Assembly (NCBI RefSeq): GCF_018130615.1
Contig: NZ_JAFCKB010000026.1
Location: 53,542-117,541, forward strand
DNA: 64,000 bases
Direction: 5' to 3'
From: Bradyrhizobium manausense
GTDB lineage: Bacteria; Pseudomonadota; Alphaproteobacteria; Rhizobiales; Xanthobacteraceae
The notes beneath the pieces were generated by a model, which searched no databases, was not told the DNA's origin, and was given only the letters and a program-made list of their open reading frames with translations. How positions within the stretch are numbered: position 1 is the first letter of the stretch; every line of letters begins with the position of its first letter. This document shows, one piece after another, positions 25,259 through 35,613 of this stretch. Made by a program: the position numbers and the translations under genes.

Positions 25259-26203
25259 CTACGGCCCGCCGCCGCCGAACGTATTGCAGGCCTGCAGCGT
25301 GCCCTGCTGATAGCCGGTCATGAACCATTGCTTGCGCTGCGCGGCCGAGCCGTGGGTGAAGGAGTCGGGCACGACGCGCCCCGTGGCCTGACGCTGCAGC
25401 GTATCGTCGCCGATCGCGCTCGCCGTGGTCAGGGCGGCGTCGATGTCGCCCTGTTCGAGGAAGTTCGGACGCTTCTTCGCCTCGCGATTGACCCAGACGC
25501 CGGACAGACAATCAGCCTGCAGTTCGACCTTCACCTGCAGCGCGTTCGACTCGGCCTTGCTGCCGGCCTGCTGCTGCAGACGCGTCACCTTCGGGATGAT
25601 GCCGAGCAGGTTCTGGATGTGATGGCCGGCCTCATGCGCGATGATATAGGCGGTGGTGAAATTACACGCCGACTTGCCGGAGCAGCCGCGGAAGCGCGTC
25701 TCGACCTCGCGGAAGAACGCCGTGTCGAGGAAGATGGTGCGGTCCGGCGGGCAATAGAACGGCCCCATCGCCGACTCGGCCCGGCCGCAGCGGCCGCCAT
25801 TGGTGGCGTTGCGGAACAGCACGACCTTCGGGCCGGTGTAAGACTGGTTGCTGGCCTGGAAGATCTCGCTCCAGCGATCGTCGATCTCGCCGAGAATGCC
25901 GGAGATCATGCTGCCCATCTCGTCGGTCGGCGCGCCGCGCTTGGCCTGCGAAGACGGGCGGTCGCTCTGGTAGCTCGGCGCCTGGCCGCCGCCGGTGAGG
26001 ATCTCGGCGCCGCCGATCAGGATGCGCGGATCGATGCCGAAGGCGTAGCCGACGAGGCCGAGCACGATGATGGTGCCGATGCCGAGCCCGCCGCCGCCCA
26101 TCGGCAAGCCGAATCCGCCGCCGCCTCCACCGCCTAACCCTCCGCCGCCATCGTCGCGACGATCCTCGACGTCGTCGCTGCGGCGGAAATCATCGTAGCG
26201 CAT
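25259..26203 (-). CDS. Neutral zinc metallopeptidase, YpfJ family
   Basis: A 314-residue membrane-anchored metalloprotease-like protein. The first ~40 residues are Asp/Arg- and Gly-rich, followed by one membrane helix (GLGIGTIIVLGLVGYAFGI). The catalytic region has the HExxH zinc motif in TTAYIIAHEAGHHIQNLLGI and a downstream ELQADCLSGVWVN that supplies the third ligand. Four cysteines (GRCGRAE, FYCPPD, FRGCSGKSACNF) lie in the extracytoplasmic part and could form disulfides. The physiological substrate is unknown. It ends ~150 bp before moaB and is not clearly in an operon. Confidence 0.9.
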   Translation of the reverse strand: MRYDDFRRSDDVEDRRDDGGGGLGGGGGGGFGLPMGGGGLGIGTIIVLGLVGYAFGIDPRILIGGAEILTGGGQAPSYQSDRPSSQAKRGAPTDEMGSMISGILGEIDDRWSEIFQASNQSYTGPKVVLFRNATNGGRCGRAESAMGPFYCPPDRTIFLDTAFFREVETRFRGCSGKSACNFTTAYIIAHEAGHHIQNLLGIIPKVTRLQQQAGSKAESNALQVKVELQADCLSGVWVNREAKKRPNFLEQGDIDAALTTASAIGDDTLQRQATGRVVPDSFTHGSAAQRKQWFMTGYQQGTLQACNTFGGGGP

Positions 26204-27739
<1,536 letters not shown>

Positions 27740-27850
27740 ATCCTCTCCGTCGTCATTCCGGTGCGCGAGCCCGGATTGACGGCGTCTTGAAAGCCGCCAA
27801 CGTCAGGACTAGATTCGTCCGATCAGCCCCGTCCCGACCGGCTTGGTCCC

Positions 27851-28177
27851 ATGCGACGACAGTCCGAGACATTGCTGCTGGTGCCGCTGCTGCCGATCTT
27901 CCTGATCGGCATGTTTCCGATGTTCCTGATCGCCCTGCTCGGATTTTTCGGCCTCGCCTTGTTCGGCGTGCTGGTGATCTGCGTCGGGCTCGCCAGCAGC
28001 AACGAGGCGCACGACAATTTCAACCACGACGCCATCGTGCACGGCTATGCCCGGGAAACCGAGCGCGCGGCACGGGCGTCAGACATGCACCTCGCCGCGC
28101 GGCTCGGCTTGCGTCTCGAAGCGGTCGGCGTCGCGATGGTCGTTACGGCCACGATCGGACTTTGTTACGCCGGCTGA
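27851..28177 (+). CDS. Small membrane protein of unknown function
   Basis: A 108-residue protein with strongly hydrophobic residues 7-48 (LLLVPLLPIFLIGMFPMFLI, then ALLGFFGLALFGVLVICVGLA), a polar middle rich in His, Asn and Glu, and one C-terminal hydrophobic helix. I do not recognise the family. It follows ccrM by 111 bp, with a degraded palindromic repeat (GTCATTCCGGTGCGCGAGCCCGG near 27751) between, so it probably has its own promoter. No RBS of note is visible. Confidence 0.55.
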   Translation: MRRQSETLLLVPLLPIFLIGMFPMFLIALLGFFGLALFGVLVICVGLASSNEAHDNFNHDAIVHGYARETERAARASDMHLAARLGLRLEAVGVAMVVTATIGLCYAG

Positions 28178-28305
28178 TCTGCGCCGCGCGCAGATACCAC
28201 ACGGCAAACTCGCCGGTTGCTCTCCCCGCCAAGGATCAGGCAAGAAAAAAGCCGCCGCGGGAGCCATGACGCTGCGCCCGCTCTCGGCCGCTGGGGAGAT
28301 GCTCA

Positions 28306-28986
28306 ATGCTCAAATTCTATTTCAACGGATCGCCGAACCCGACCAAGGTCGCGCTGTTCCTCGAAGAGGCTGGCCTGGCTTACGAGCCGGTGAAGATCGA
28401 TACCCGCAAGGGCGAGCAGTTCACGCCGGAGTACCTGAAGATCAATCCGAACGCCAAGGTGCCGGCGATCGACGACAACGGCACGGTCGTGTTCGACAGC
28501 AACGCCATCCTGCTCTATCTCGCCGAGAAGACCGGAAAGTTCCTGCCGTCAAACCGCGCCGAGCTGTTGTCCTGGCTGATGTTCGTGGCCACCGGCGTCG
28601 GGCCCTATTCGGGCCAGGCCGTGCATTTCAAGCATTTTGCGCCGAAGGACCAGAACCACGACTACGCCCATAACCGCTACCAGTACGAGACCGACCGTCA
28701 CTACCAAATCCTCGACGGTCACCTCAAAGGCCGCCGCTACATGGTCGGCGGCGACTATTCGATCGTCGACATGGCGCTGTGGGGCTGGGCGCGGATGGTG
28801 CCGTTCAAGCTCGGCGACGACGCCTTTGCGCGCTACCCCAACGTGAAGCGGCTGTTCGACGAGATCTCGGCGCGGCCGGCAGCCGCCCGCGCGATCGCAC
28901 TGAAGGACAAGTTCACCTTCAAGGCGGAGATGGACGACGAAGCGCGCGCCAACATGTTCAAGCACATGACGACGAAAGTGGCCTGA
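28306..28986 (+). CDS. Glutathione S-transferase family protein
   Basis: A 226-residue two-domain GST. The thioredoxin-like N-terminal half has LKFYFNGSPNPTKVALFLEEAGL and the glutathione-gamma-glutamyl motif NPNAKVPAIDDNGTVVFDSNAILLYLAEKTGKFLP; the helical half has HLKGRRYMVGGDYSIVDMALWGW, the N-capping box of GSTs. It resembles YfcG/YghU-like proteins. The active-site position holds Ser/Asn rather than Cys. GGGGAG lies 7 bases before the ATG. The substrate is unknown. A hairpin terminator follows. Confidence 0.88.
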   Translation: MLKFYFNGSPNPTKVALFLEEAGLAYEPVKIDTRKGEQFTPEYLKINPNAKVPAIDDNGTVVFDSNAILLYLAEKTGKFLPSNRAELLSWLMFVATGVGPYSGQAVHFKHFAPKDQNHDYAHNRYQYETDRHYQILDGHLKGRRYMVGGDYSIVDMALWGWARMVPFKLGDDAFARYPNVKRLFDEISARPAAARAIALKDKFTFKAEMDDEARANMFKHMTTKVA

Positions 28987-29007
28987 TCACACTGCACCGC
29001 GACGCAA

Positions 29008-29033
29008 GGCCACGCGCCTGCGCGTGGCCTTTT
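29008..29033 (+). terminator. Rho-independent terminator after the GST gene
   Basis: Perfect stem GGCCACGCG (29008-29016), loop CCTG, CGCGTGGCC (29021-29029), then TTTT. It lies between the convergent GST and chemoreceptor genes and has its T tract on the plus strand, so it serves the GST gene. Confidence 0.85.
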
Positions 29034-29037
29034 GCTT

Positions 29038-31047
29038 TCAGGCGGCGTGGACCGACTCCAGGAACTTTGCGACCTCGAGCTTCAGCCGGTTGCTGTCTGA
29101 GGACAGCGAGCGCGCCGCCGACAACACCTGCGAGGACGCCGAGCCTGTATCGGATGCGCCGCGCTGCACGTCGCTGATATTGGTCGAGACGCGCTGGGTG
29201 CCGTGTGCGGCCTGCTGGACGTTGCGGGAGATCTCTTGCGTGGCCGCGCCCTGCTGCTCCACGGCGGCCGCAACGGCGGAGGAGATTTCCGACAACCGCT
29301 CGATGGTGCCGCTGATCTCCCGGATGGAGCCGACCGACTCTTCCGTCGCGGCCTGAATGCCGGAGACCTGCTGGGCGATCTCGCCCGTGGCCTTCGCGGT
29401 CTGCTCCGCCAGCGCCTTCACCTCGGACGCGACCACGGCAAAGCCGCGGCCGGCTTCGCCTGCGCGCGCGGCCTCGATGGTGGCGTTCAGCGCCAAGAGG
29501 TTGGTCTGGCCGGCGATCGTGCTGATCAGCTCGACCACGTCGCCAATGCGGGCGGCGGCCTTGGAGAGTTCGCCGACGCGGGCGTTGGTCTTGCTCGCCT
29601 GCCCCACGGCCTCGCCGGCGATGCGTGCGGATTCCTGGACCTGACGCGCGATCTCGGAGACCGAAGAGGACAGCTCTTCGGTGGCCGAGGCGACAGCCTG
29701 GACGTTGGCGCTGGCTTCCTGCGAGGCGGAGGCGACTTCCGTCGACAGATCCTGGGCGCGCGCCGCGGTCGCGGTCAGCGTGCCGGCCGACGTCTCGAGC
29801 TCGCTCGACGCCGACGACACGGTCTCGACGATCTCGCCGACTGCCTGCTCGAACTGGTCGGCGAGCCGGACCATGTCCTTCTTGCGGTCCTCGGCCTGCC
29901 GCGCCTCGATCTCGGTCTGCTCGTGACGCAGACGCTCGGTGTCGATCATGTTGTCCTTGAACACCTGGATCGCCTTGGCCATGTCGCCGATCTCGTCTTT
30001 CTTGCCGCGCGAGGGGATCTCGACCGCGAGATTGCCGCCGGCGAGCAGCCCCATCGCACGCGTCATTGACGTCAGGGGTCCGACGATGCTGCGGGCGATC
30101 AGGAAGGCCACGATCACGCTGAACAGAACTGCAAGACCACCCGCGGCCTCCTGAATCCATGTCGTGCTGGCAATGACGGCTGCGGCGCTGGTACGCGTCT
30201 TCTGCGAGTCAGCCGTCAGTCCGGTGTCCGCGACCTTGAGCTTGTCGATACTTCCGGTGATCAGGGGCGCAATGTTGTTGCGGTAAGTTTCCTCGGCCAG
30301 GAGGATCGCAGCGGACGTCGACTCGAACGCCGCCTGGTAGGTGGCAAGCGAGGCCTTGACCGGGGCGAGCGCGGACTTGACCTGCTCTGGCAGACTGGCC
30401 TCCTGGAGTGCCGTGATCCGTTGCTGCGCCCTCTCCGTATTGGCTCTGAAGGCCGAGGATGCCTTGGAATCGCGCATGGCGAGAAAGCGCCAGCTCGCCA
30501 GACGTGCCTGGAGGATTTTGGATTCGAGGTCGGCGACGGGCGCCGTGATCTCCGGATCGTGGGTGCCATGCGCCGCGATGACCAGCTTGCCGGCATTGGC
30601 GTTCAGCTCCTCGCCGCCCGGCAGCAGGGCGGCCTTGCCTTTCGTCGTCTCCTTGACGGCGGCGCCCATGCGCCCGCGCAGCGACTGCAGTTTCTCGATA
30701 TCGCCAACGAGGCCGTCATAGATCTTGCGCCGCTCGTCCGAAAACGACGCCGCCGAGGCCGCCTTCAGCAACTCGACCGTCGCCGCCTCGCGTTCCGCGG
30801 CTTCCTTGAAGGCGGGTTCGTTGGCGTCATAAATATAGCGCAGATTGGCGCGCTGGAGCGCCTGGAGATGGATCGATATCTCCCGAACGCGCGCTGCATT
30901 GTCCGAGAAGGCCGACATTCTCGCGACCTGCTCCTGGACCGCCCACAGGTTCCAGACGGCAACCACGGCCATGATCAGGCCCACCGCGGCAAGAGCCGTA
31001 AAGCCGGCGTAAAGACGTCCCCGGATTCTCAAACGAATGCCCGGCAT
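29038..31047 (-). CDS. Methyl-accepting chemotaxis protein
   Basis: A ~669-residue chemoreceptor. The start at 31047 ([16 protein letters not shown]) puts the first membrane helix right after a short basic N-terminus; the longer frame to 31125 lacks support. Membrane helices at ~13-33 and ~300-325 enclose an all-helical periplasmic sensor domain of ~260 residues, the size of an HBM-type bimodular bundle. HAMP follows ([27 protein letters not shown]), then the signalling domain with the conserved hairpin tip [39 protein letters not shown] split across its centre. No che genes are adjacent, so it is an orphan receptor; the ligand is unknown. Confidence 0.92.
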   Translation of the reverse strand: MPGIRLRIRGRLYAGFTALAAVGLIMAVVAVWNLWAVQEQVARMSAFSDNAARVREISIHLQALQRANLRYIYDANEPAFKEAAEREAATVELLKAASAASFSDERRKIYDGLVGDIEKLQSLRGRMGAAVKETTKGKAALLPGGEELNANAGKLVIAAHGTHDPEITAPVADLESKILQARLASWRFLAMRDSKASSAFRANTERAQQRITALQEASLPEQVKSALAPVKASLATYQAAFESTSAAILLAEETYRNNIAPLITGSIDKLKVADTGLTADSQKTRTSAAAVIASTTWIQEAAGGLAVLFSVIVAFLIARSIVGPLTSMTRAMGLLAGGNLAVEIPSRGKKDEIGDMAKAIQVFKDNMIDTERLRHEQTEIEARQAEDRKKDMVRLADQFEQAVGEIVETVSSASSELETSAGTLTATAARAQDLSTEVASASQEASANVQAVASATEELSSSVSEIARQVQESARIAGEAVGQASKTNARVGELSKAAARIGDVVELISTIAGQTNLLALNATIEAARAGEAGRGFAVVASEVKALAEQTAKATGEIAQQVSGIQAATEESVGSIREISGTIERLSEISSAVAAAVEQQGAATQEISRNVQQAAHGTQRVSTNISDVQRGASDTGSASSQVLSAARSLSSDSNRLKLEVAKFLESVHAA

Positions 31048-31214
31048 GATGCCGCCCCCAAGAATTCGAGCAGCCGAACGTCCCCCACGGCGATTCTCAC
31101 TGCGCGGCAGCACAATGAAGGACACTCGTTAATTGTGTCCTTCTTGATCGGGCCGAGGCCGCGGTGTCGGCGGGCGCCTGCTGAGCGTTCGCCCGCCACC
31201 TCGAGACAAGCGGA

Positions 31215-31658
31215 TCAGCCGGCCGCCCCGATTGCTGCTTGCGGAAACGGGCCGAGCGCCCTCTCGGTCAGCACCGAATCACAGTACTCGCGGATCTCCT
31301 TGATCTTGCCGTCCTCGAACCGGAACACGAGGCAATAATCGTTGTCGTAGCGCACACCCTCGGGGGTCACGTTGTCGCCCTTGGCTTCCACCACGACGAT
31401 GTCGCCATCGGCGATGAAGCGGCGGGCGACCGTGCGTGTCCTCTCGCGCAGGCGGGTGCGCACATAGCCGTGCAGATCGTTGAGGATTGATTCCTTACCC
31501 GTGAAAGTGCGCGACCAGGAATACTGCCCGGTCACGACCCATCTGGCATCGTCGGCAAGGCTTGCGGTGAACAGGGAGCGGTCGCGCACCGCCGGGTCGG
31601 GGCTCGCGGCAGCGGCGAAAATATCCTGCATCAGTTTCTTGTTGGCGCTCGCGCTCAT
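31215..31658 (-). CDS. NTF2-like/SnoaL-type protein
   Basis: A 147-residue protein with the cone-shaped NTF2-like fold expected from NKKLMQDIFAAA, the ARWVVTGQYSWSRTFTGKESIL strand-turn region, and GDIVVVEAKGDNVTPEGVRYDNDYCLVFRFEDGKIKEIREYCDS. Members are ketosteroid isomerase-like enzymes or ligand binders; no catalytic Asp pair can be assigned with confidence. ATG 31658 (MSASANKK) is chosen over 31718. It is divergent from a LysR gene, 91 bp away, and is a likely target of that regulator. Confidence 0.8.
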   Translation of the reverse strand: MSASANKKLMQDIFAAAASPDPAVRDRSLFTASLADDARWVVTGQYSWSRTFTGKESILNDLHGYVRTRLRERTRTVARRFIADGDIVVVEAKGDNVTPEGVRYDNDYCLVFRFEDGKIKEIREYCDSVLTERALGPFPQAAIGAAG

Positions 31659-31727
31659 GGCGGCATCTCCGTTTGGTGGCAACACGCAGAACATCGCCGC
31701 GCGAACGTAATTCTTCAAATCGATAGC

Positions 31728-31744
31728 GAATATGATATTTATTC
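31728..31744. promoter_or_regulatory. Candidate LysR-type box GAATA-N7-TATTC
   Basis: Inverted arms GAATA (31728-31732) and TATTC (31740-31744) flank seven AT-rich bases, the size of a T-N11-A site. It lies between the divergent NTF2-like and LysR genes, where such regulators bind. It overlaps the upstream ATG at 31732, which supports the downstream start used for the LysR gene. Confidence 0.5.
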
Positions 31745-31749
31745 ACCTC

Positions 31750-32667
31750 ATGAATTTGAATTCGCTCGATCTCAATCTACTGACCGCGCTGGACGCGCTG
31801 CTGCGCGAGGCCAATGTCAGCCGCGCCGCTATGCGCATCGGGCTGTCGCAGCCGGCCACGAGCCACGCCCTTCAGCGGCTGCGCGATATCTTTGGCGATC
31901 CGCTGCTGGTGCGCACCGGCGCGCGCATGGAGCTGACACCGCGAGCACAGGCCCTGCGCGCGCCGCTGGCGCAGGCGCTCGACCAGGTGCGCGGGCTGTT
32001 CGTGCCCGATGAGTTCGACGCCGCGCGCAGCGAGCGGTCATTTCGCCTGATGATGCCGGATCTCGCCGTCGAGCTGCTGATGCCGCCGCTGATGGAGAAG
32101 GTGACGCGCCTTGCGCCCAACGTCCGCGTCGACGTGGTGCCGTGGCGGGGCCCTGCGATCTTTCACGCCGAGTTCGCCCGCACCATCGATCTCGTGATCT
32201 CGATCGGCAACGCGTTCAAGGGCTTTCACCGCCAGCTGCTTTACACCGACAGCGACGCGCTGGCGGTGCGGCGCGGTCATCCGCTTGCGTCGAAGCTGAA
32301 GCGGCGCGAGACGTTCCTGGCCGCACGCCATGTCGGCGTGATCATCCGCGGCAATGCTGAGGATCTCATCGACACCTGGCTGCGCGGCAAAGGCATCGAA
32401 CGGCATATCTCGCTGGTGGTGTCGGGTTATCTCGAAGCGTTGCACGTCGCTGCACGCACCGACCTCGTCGCCTTCGTGCCGCGGCGGCTGATCGCCGCAC
32501 TGTCAAAACAGATCGGGCTGGTGACGGTGACGCCGCCGCTCGACCCCGGGATCGACGAGCAGTTCATGTTTCACCCGACGCGGGCGCAGATGGACCCGGG
32601 CTCGATCTGGCTGCGGCGACTCGTGCTGGAGACAGGGCGCGAGCTGGAGAAACGGAAAGCTGGGTAG
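31750..32667 (+). CDS. LysR-family transcriptional regulator
   Basis: A ~305-residue LysR regulator. The winged helix is at the N-terminus (MNLNSLDLNLLTALDALLREANVSRAAMRIGLSQPATSHALQRLRD, in pieces) with the conserved recognition helix SQPATSHALQRLR, then LLVRTGARMELTPRA. The effector domain follows, with RSFRLMMPDLAVELLMPPL and a late DLVAFVPRRLIAALSK. The N-terminal pattern resembles NodD/NahR-like members. ATG 31750 is preferred to 31732. It probably controls the divergent NTF2-like gene; the effector is unknown. Confidence 0.88.
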   Translation: MNLNSLDLNLLTALDALLREANVSRAAMRIGLSQPATSHALQRLRDIFGDPLLVRTGARMELTPRAQALRAPLAQALDQVRGLFVPDEFDAARSERSFRLMMPDLAVELLMPPLMEKVTRLAPNVRVDVVPWRGPAIFHAEFARTIDLVISIGNAFKGFHRQLLYTDSDALAVRRGHPLASKLKRRETFLAARHVGVIIRGNAEDLIDTWLRGKGIERHISLVVSGYLEALHVAARTDLVAFVPRRLIAALSKQIGLVTVTPPLDPGIDEQFMFHPTRAQMDPGSIWLRRLVLETGRELEKRKAG

Positions 32668-32690
32668 GATGCATCATCGGCAAACTCGCC

Positions 32691-32869
32691 GTCGTCCCGG
32701 ACAAGCGCAGCTCTTGGCAACACGCGGCGTTGTCCAGGGCGGAGCGCCGATCCGGGACCCATAGCCACAGGCCGTGGTGAGGCGAAGACTCGTGGTTGTC
32801 GGCTCGCGCCACAACTTCTCCCTCGGGTGACGGGTCCCGGGTCTGCGCTGACGCTTGCCCGGGACGACA
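32691..32869. repeat. Inverted repeat with GTCGTCCCGG ends
   Basis: Opens with GTCGTCCCGGACAAGCGCAG and closes with CTGACGCTTGCCCGGGACGAC, which pairs with the opening. The 180-bp gap between convergent LysR and GST genes contains nothing else. Related ends are at 419-562. Confidence 0.65.
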
Positions 32870-32899
32870 GGAGAATATGTGGCCGCGCCTCGGCGAACC

Positions 32900-33520
32900 C
32901 TACGCCTTCTGTTCGGCCATCACCTTGCGCACGGCGGGCCGGTCCGACATGCGCTTGAAGTGATCCGCGATCTTCGGCGTGGCGTTGATGTCGACGCTGT
33001 CGCCTTCGAGCCAGGTCGAGAGCGTGTAGAGATAGGGGTCGCAGACCGTGAACTGATCGCCCATCACCCAGGGGCCCCTGAACATCTTTTGATCGATCAG
33101 GGAGAAGCAGGCGCCCATGGTCTTCGGCACCATCGCCTTCATGTCGGTGAACGAGCTCTCTTGCGTGGCCCAGCGCGCGCCGCGCATCTTGTGGGCATGG
33201 TTGATGTGCACGGTCGAGCAGAGATAGGAGTTGAACGACTGCACTTGTGCGAAGTCGAAGGGATCGTCGAGCGGGGCGAGCTTCGCCTTGGGGAAGGCCT
33301 GCGCGACATAGGCCAGCATCGCCGGCGTCTCGGTCAGGACGCCGCGATCGGTCACCAGGGCCGGCACGCGGCCCTTCGGGTTGATGGCGAGATAGTCCGG
33401 GCTGTTCTGCTGGTTGTCCTTGAAACTCAGCCGTTCAGCCGTGTAGTCGGCGCCAGCTTCTTCCAGGGCGATATAGGTGGCGAGCGCGCAGGTGCCGGTG
33501 GCGTAGTAGAGCTTCAGCAT
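32900..33520 (-). CDS. Glutathione S-transferase, beta-class-like
   Basis: A 206-residue GST. The N-terminus LKLYYATGTCALATYIALEEAGADY has the Cys of the beta-class ATGTCSLA motif; NPKGRVPALVTDRGVLTETPAMLAYVAQ is the glutathione-binding region; PWVMGDQFTVCDPYLYTLSTWL is the helical-domain capping box. Bacterial beta GSTs bind glutathione or catalyse disulfide and conjugation reactions. The substrate is unknown. It is divergent from the FAD monooxygenase gene, with 128 bp between, so the two may be co-regulated. Confidence 0.88.
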   Translation of the reverse strand: MLKLYYATGTCALATYIALEEAGADYTAERLSFKDNQQNSPDYLAINPKGRVPALVTDRGVLTETPAMLAYVAQAFPKAKLAPLDDPFDFAQVQSFNSYLCSTVHINHAHKMRGARWATQESSFTDMKAMVPKTMGACFSLIDQKMFRGPWVMGDQFTVCDPYLYTLSTWLEGDSVDINATPKIADHFKRMSDRPAVRKVMAEQKA

Positions 33521-33648
33521 GTCGGACCTCGTGGGAAAGCTGAAAATTAACGCCTGGCAGCCCCCACGTCCATAGCACGAGCTTCTCTTCGCAGTTGCCC
33601 ACCGCCGCCTCGCTGTGCCAAGACGCCTGCAATTGGAGGGGCTTTCTC

Positions 33649-34926
33649 ATGACCGTACTCATCGCCGGCGGCGGCATCGGCGGGCTGACCCTTGCGCTCA
33701 GCCTGCACGGAATCGGCGTTCCCGTAAGAGTGTTCGAAAGTGTCGCAGAATTGAAGCCGCTCGGCGTCGGCATCAACGTGCTGCCGCATGCGGTGCGCGA
33801 GCTGATCGAGCTCGGCCTGTTGGACAAATTGGATGCCAGCGGCGTGCGGACGCGCGAGCTCGCCTATTTCTCCAAGCACGGCAAGCCGATCTGGAGCGAG
33901 CCGCGGGGGCTCGAGGCCGGCTACAAATGGCCGCAATTCTCGATCCATCGCGGCACGCTGCAGCAGCTCCTGCTCGACACCGCGGTCGAGCGGCTCGGCC
34001 GCGACAACATCCTCACCAGCCATCATCTGACCGGCTGGACCGAGGCGGCGGATGGCGTGCGCGCCGACTTCATCGACAGGGCAACCGGCAAGGCCGCGGG
34101 AACTTACGAAGGCGCGATCATGATCGCCGCCGACGGCATCCATTCCGCGGCACGAGAAAAGCTCTATCCGAAGGAAGGCCCGCCGATCTGGAACGGCCGC
34201 ATCCTCTGGCGCGGCGTGACGCCGGCAAAAGCCTTCCTCACCGGCCGCACCATGATCATGGCCGGCCACGAGATCCTGAAATTCGTCTGCTATCCGATCT
34301 CGAAGGAGCCGGATGCTAGCGGCAACCATCTGATCAACTGGGTCGCCGAGCGCCACATGCCGCCGACCTATCAGTGGCGGCGCGAGGACTATAACCGCAC
34401 CGCCCGGCTGGAGGAGTTTCTACCCTGGTTCGAGAGCTGGACCTTCGACTGGCTCGACGTGCCCGGCCTGATCAGGAACTGTCCGCACGCCTACGAATAT
34501 CCGCTGGTCGACCGCGATCCGGTGTCGCAATGGACGTTCGGCAAGGTCACGCTGATGGGCGATGCCGCCCATCCGATGTACCCGATCGGCTCCAACGGCG
34601 CCTCGCAGGCGATCCTCGATGCGCGCACCATCACGCGCGAGATCCTGGCGCGCGGTCCGACGCAAGCCGCGCTGCTCGCCTATGAAGCCGAGCGGCGCCC
34701 CGCGACCACCGACCTCGTGCTGCTCAACCGCAAGAACGGCCCTGAGCAGGTGATGCAGCTCGTCGAGGAGCGCGCGCCCGACGGCTACAATGTCGTCACC
34801 GACGTGCTGTCGCAGAAAGAGCTGGAAGACATCGCCGCAAACTACAAGCGCGTGGCGGGCTTCCAGGTCGAAGCGCTGAATGCGAAGCCGCCGATCGTGA
34901 GCAAGGACGCGCGGGCGGGGGCGTGA
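33649..34926 (+). CDS. FAD-dependent monooxygenase (PhzS/salicylate hydroxylase-like)
   Basis: A 425-residue class A flavoprotein monooxygenase that would hydroxylate an aromatic-like substrate with NAD(P)H and oxygen. It has the FAD fold TVLIAGGGIGGLTLALSLH at the start, a DG motif in GAIMIAADGIHSAARE, and the second FAD motif KVTLMGDAAHPMYPIGSNGASQAILDA. The C-terminal part resembles the PhzS group. GGAGG lies 9 bases before the ATG at 33649, which decides the start. The divergent GST next door suggests a degradation or detoxification role, but the substrate is not known. Confidence 0.88.
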   Translation: MTVLIAGGGIGGLTLALSLHGIGVPVRVFESVAELKPLGVGINVLPHAVRELIELGLLDKLDASGVRTRELAYFSKHGKPIWSEPRGLEAGYKWPQFSIHRGTLQQLLLDTAVERLGRDNILTSHHLTGWTEAADGVRADFIDRATGKAAGTYEGAIMIAADGIHSAAREKLYPKEGPPIWNGRILWRGVTPAKAFLTGRTMIMAGHEILKFVCYPISKEPDASGNHLINWVAERHMPPTYQWRREDYNRTARLEEFLPWFESWTFDWLDVPGLIRNCPHAYEYPLVDRDPVSQWTFGKVTLMGDAAHPMYPIGSNGASQAILDARTITREILARGPTQAALLAYEAERRPATTDLVLLNRKNGPEQVMQLVEERAPDGYNVVTDVLSQKELEDIAANYKRVAGFQVEALNAKPPIVSKDARAGA

Positions 34927-34957
34927 GGCTCTCGCAAGAAGCGAGATGCGCTTCAAT

Positions 34958-35118
34958 GTGCCCTCTCCCCATGCGGGAGAGGGCATCTTCGCTGGTGGAG
35001 GCGCACTCGCTTGGGTGAGGGGTTCTCTCCGCGCGTTCGCCTCTCACAACTGAACTTGCGGAGACATACCCCTCATCCGGCGCTTCGCGCCACCTCCTCC
35101 CACAAGGGGAAAAGGGAA
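34958..35118. repeat. Dispersed repeat GCCCTCTCCCC..GGGAGAGGGC / CCCCTCATCCGGCGC, copy 2
   Basis: Same order of parts as 24362-24535: GCCCTCTCCCCATGCGGGAG..AGGGC hairpin, GGGTGAGGGGTTCTCTCC, ACCCCTCATCCGGCGCTTCG, CCACCTCCTCCCACAAGGGG. It separates the convergent monooxygenase and thioesterase genes. Confidence 0.8.
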
Positions 35119-35141
35119 GTGGAGCGCGCCGCTACTTTCAG

Positions 35142-35561
35142 TCACTTCACCACCCTCGCCGCTTCCAGCAACCGCTCGCTGGCGCTTGCCGTCGCCAGCA
35201 CCGTGCCGTCTTCCGCCATCAGCCGGGCCTCGACGAACGCAATGGTCTTGCCGAGCTGCGTCACCTTGGCCTCACCAATGATCGGCCCGGGCTTTGCCGG
35301 CGCCAGAAAGTTCACGGTCATGCTGATCGTCGTGGTGTAAAGCCGGCCCTCGCTCATCACCAGCACGGCCGGACCCATGGTGTCGTCGAGCATCGCGGAG
35401 AGCATGCCGCCCTGGATGAATCCGGCGGGATTGCAGAACTCAGGTCTGCCCTCGAAGCCGAGCTTGATCCAGCCCTCCTCGGGACGGGCATCGAGCAGGC
35501 GCCAACCAAGCAACTCGGCACAGGGCGGCCTCTTGAAATTATCGAGTGCGGTCTTGACCAT
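35142..35561 (-). CDS. PaaI-family hotdog thioesterase
   Basis: A 139-residue hotdog-fold protein that would hydrolyse acyl- or aryl-CoA thioesters. The active-site helix motif is NPAGFIQGGMLSAMLDDTMGPA, with Asn and Gly-rich turn followed by the catalytic Asp; the TTTISMTVNFLAPAKPGPI strand is typical of PaaI members. These enzymes act as homotetramers in the cytoplasm. The natural substrate is unknown. It begins 52 bp upstream of nothing co-directional except mutY, whose stop lies 52 bp away on the same strand, so co-transcription with mutY is possible. Confidence 0.85.
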   Translation of the reverse strand: MVKTALDNFKRPPCAELLGWRLLDARPEEGWIKLGFEGRPEFCNPAGFIQGGMLSAMLDDTMGPAVLVMSEGRLYTTTISMTVNFLAPAKPGPIIGEAKVTQLGKTIAFVEARLMAEDGTVLATASASERLLEAARVVK

Positions 35562-35613
35562 TGGCAGCCTCCGTTTCGCACGCTGATAGCGCAGCGCTGC
35601 TGCCAGCGTGTTG

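Noticed and set aside
25178-26137. 319-residue plus-strand frame over the metallopeptidase
   Set aside because: Antisense of a gene with an intact HEAGH zinc motif.
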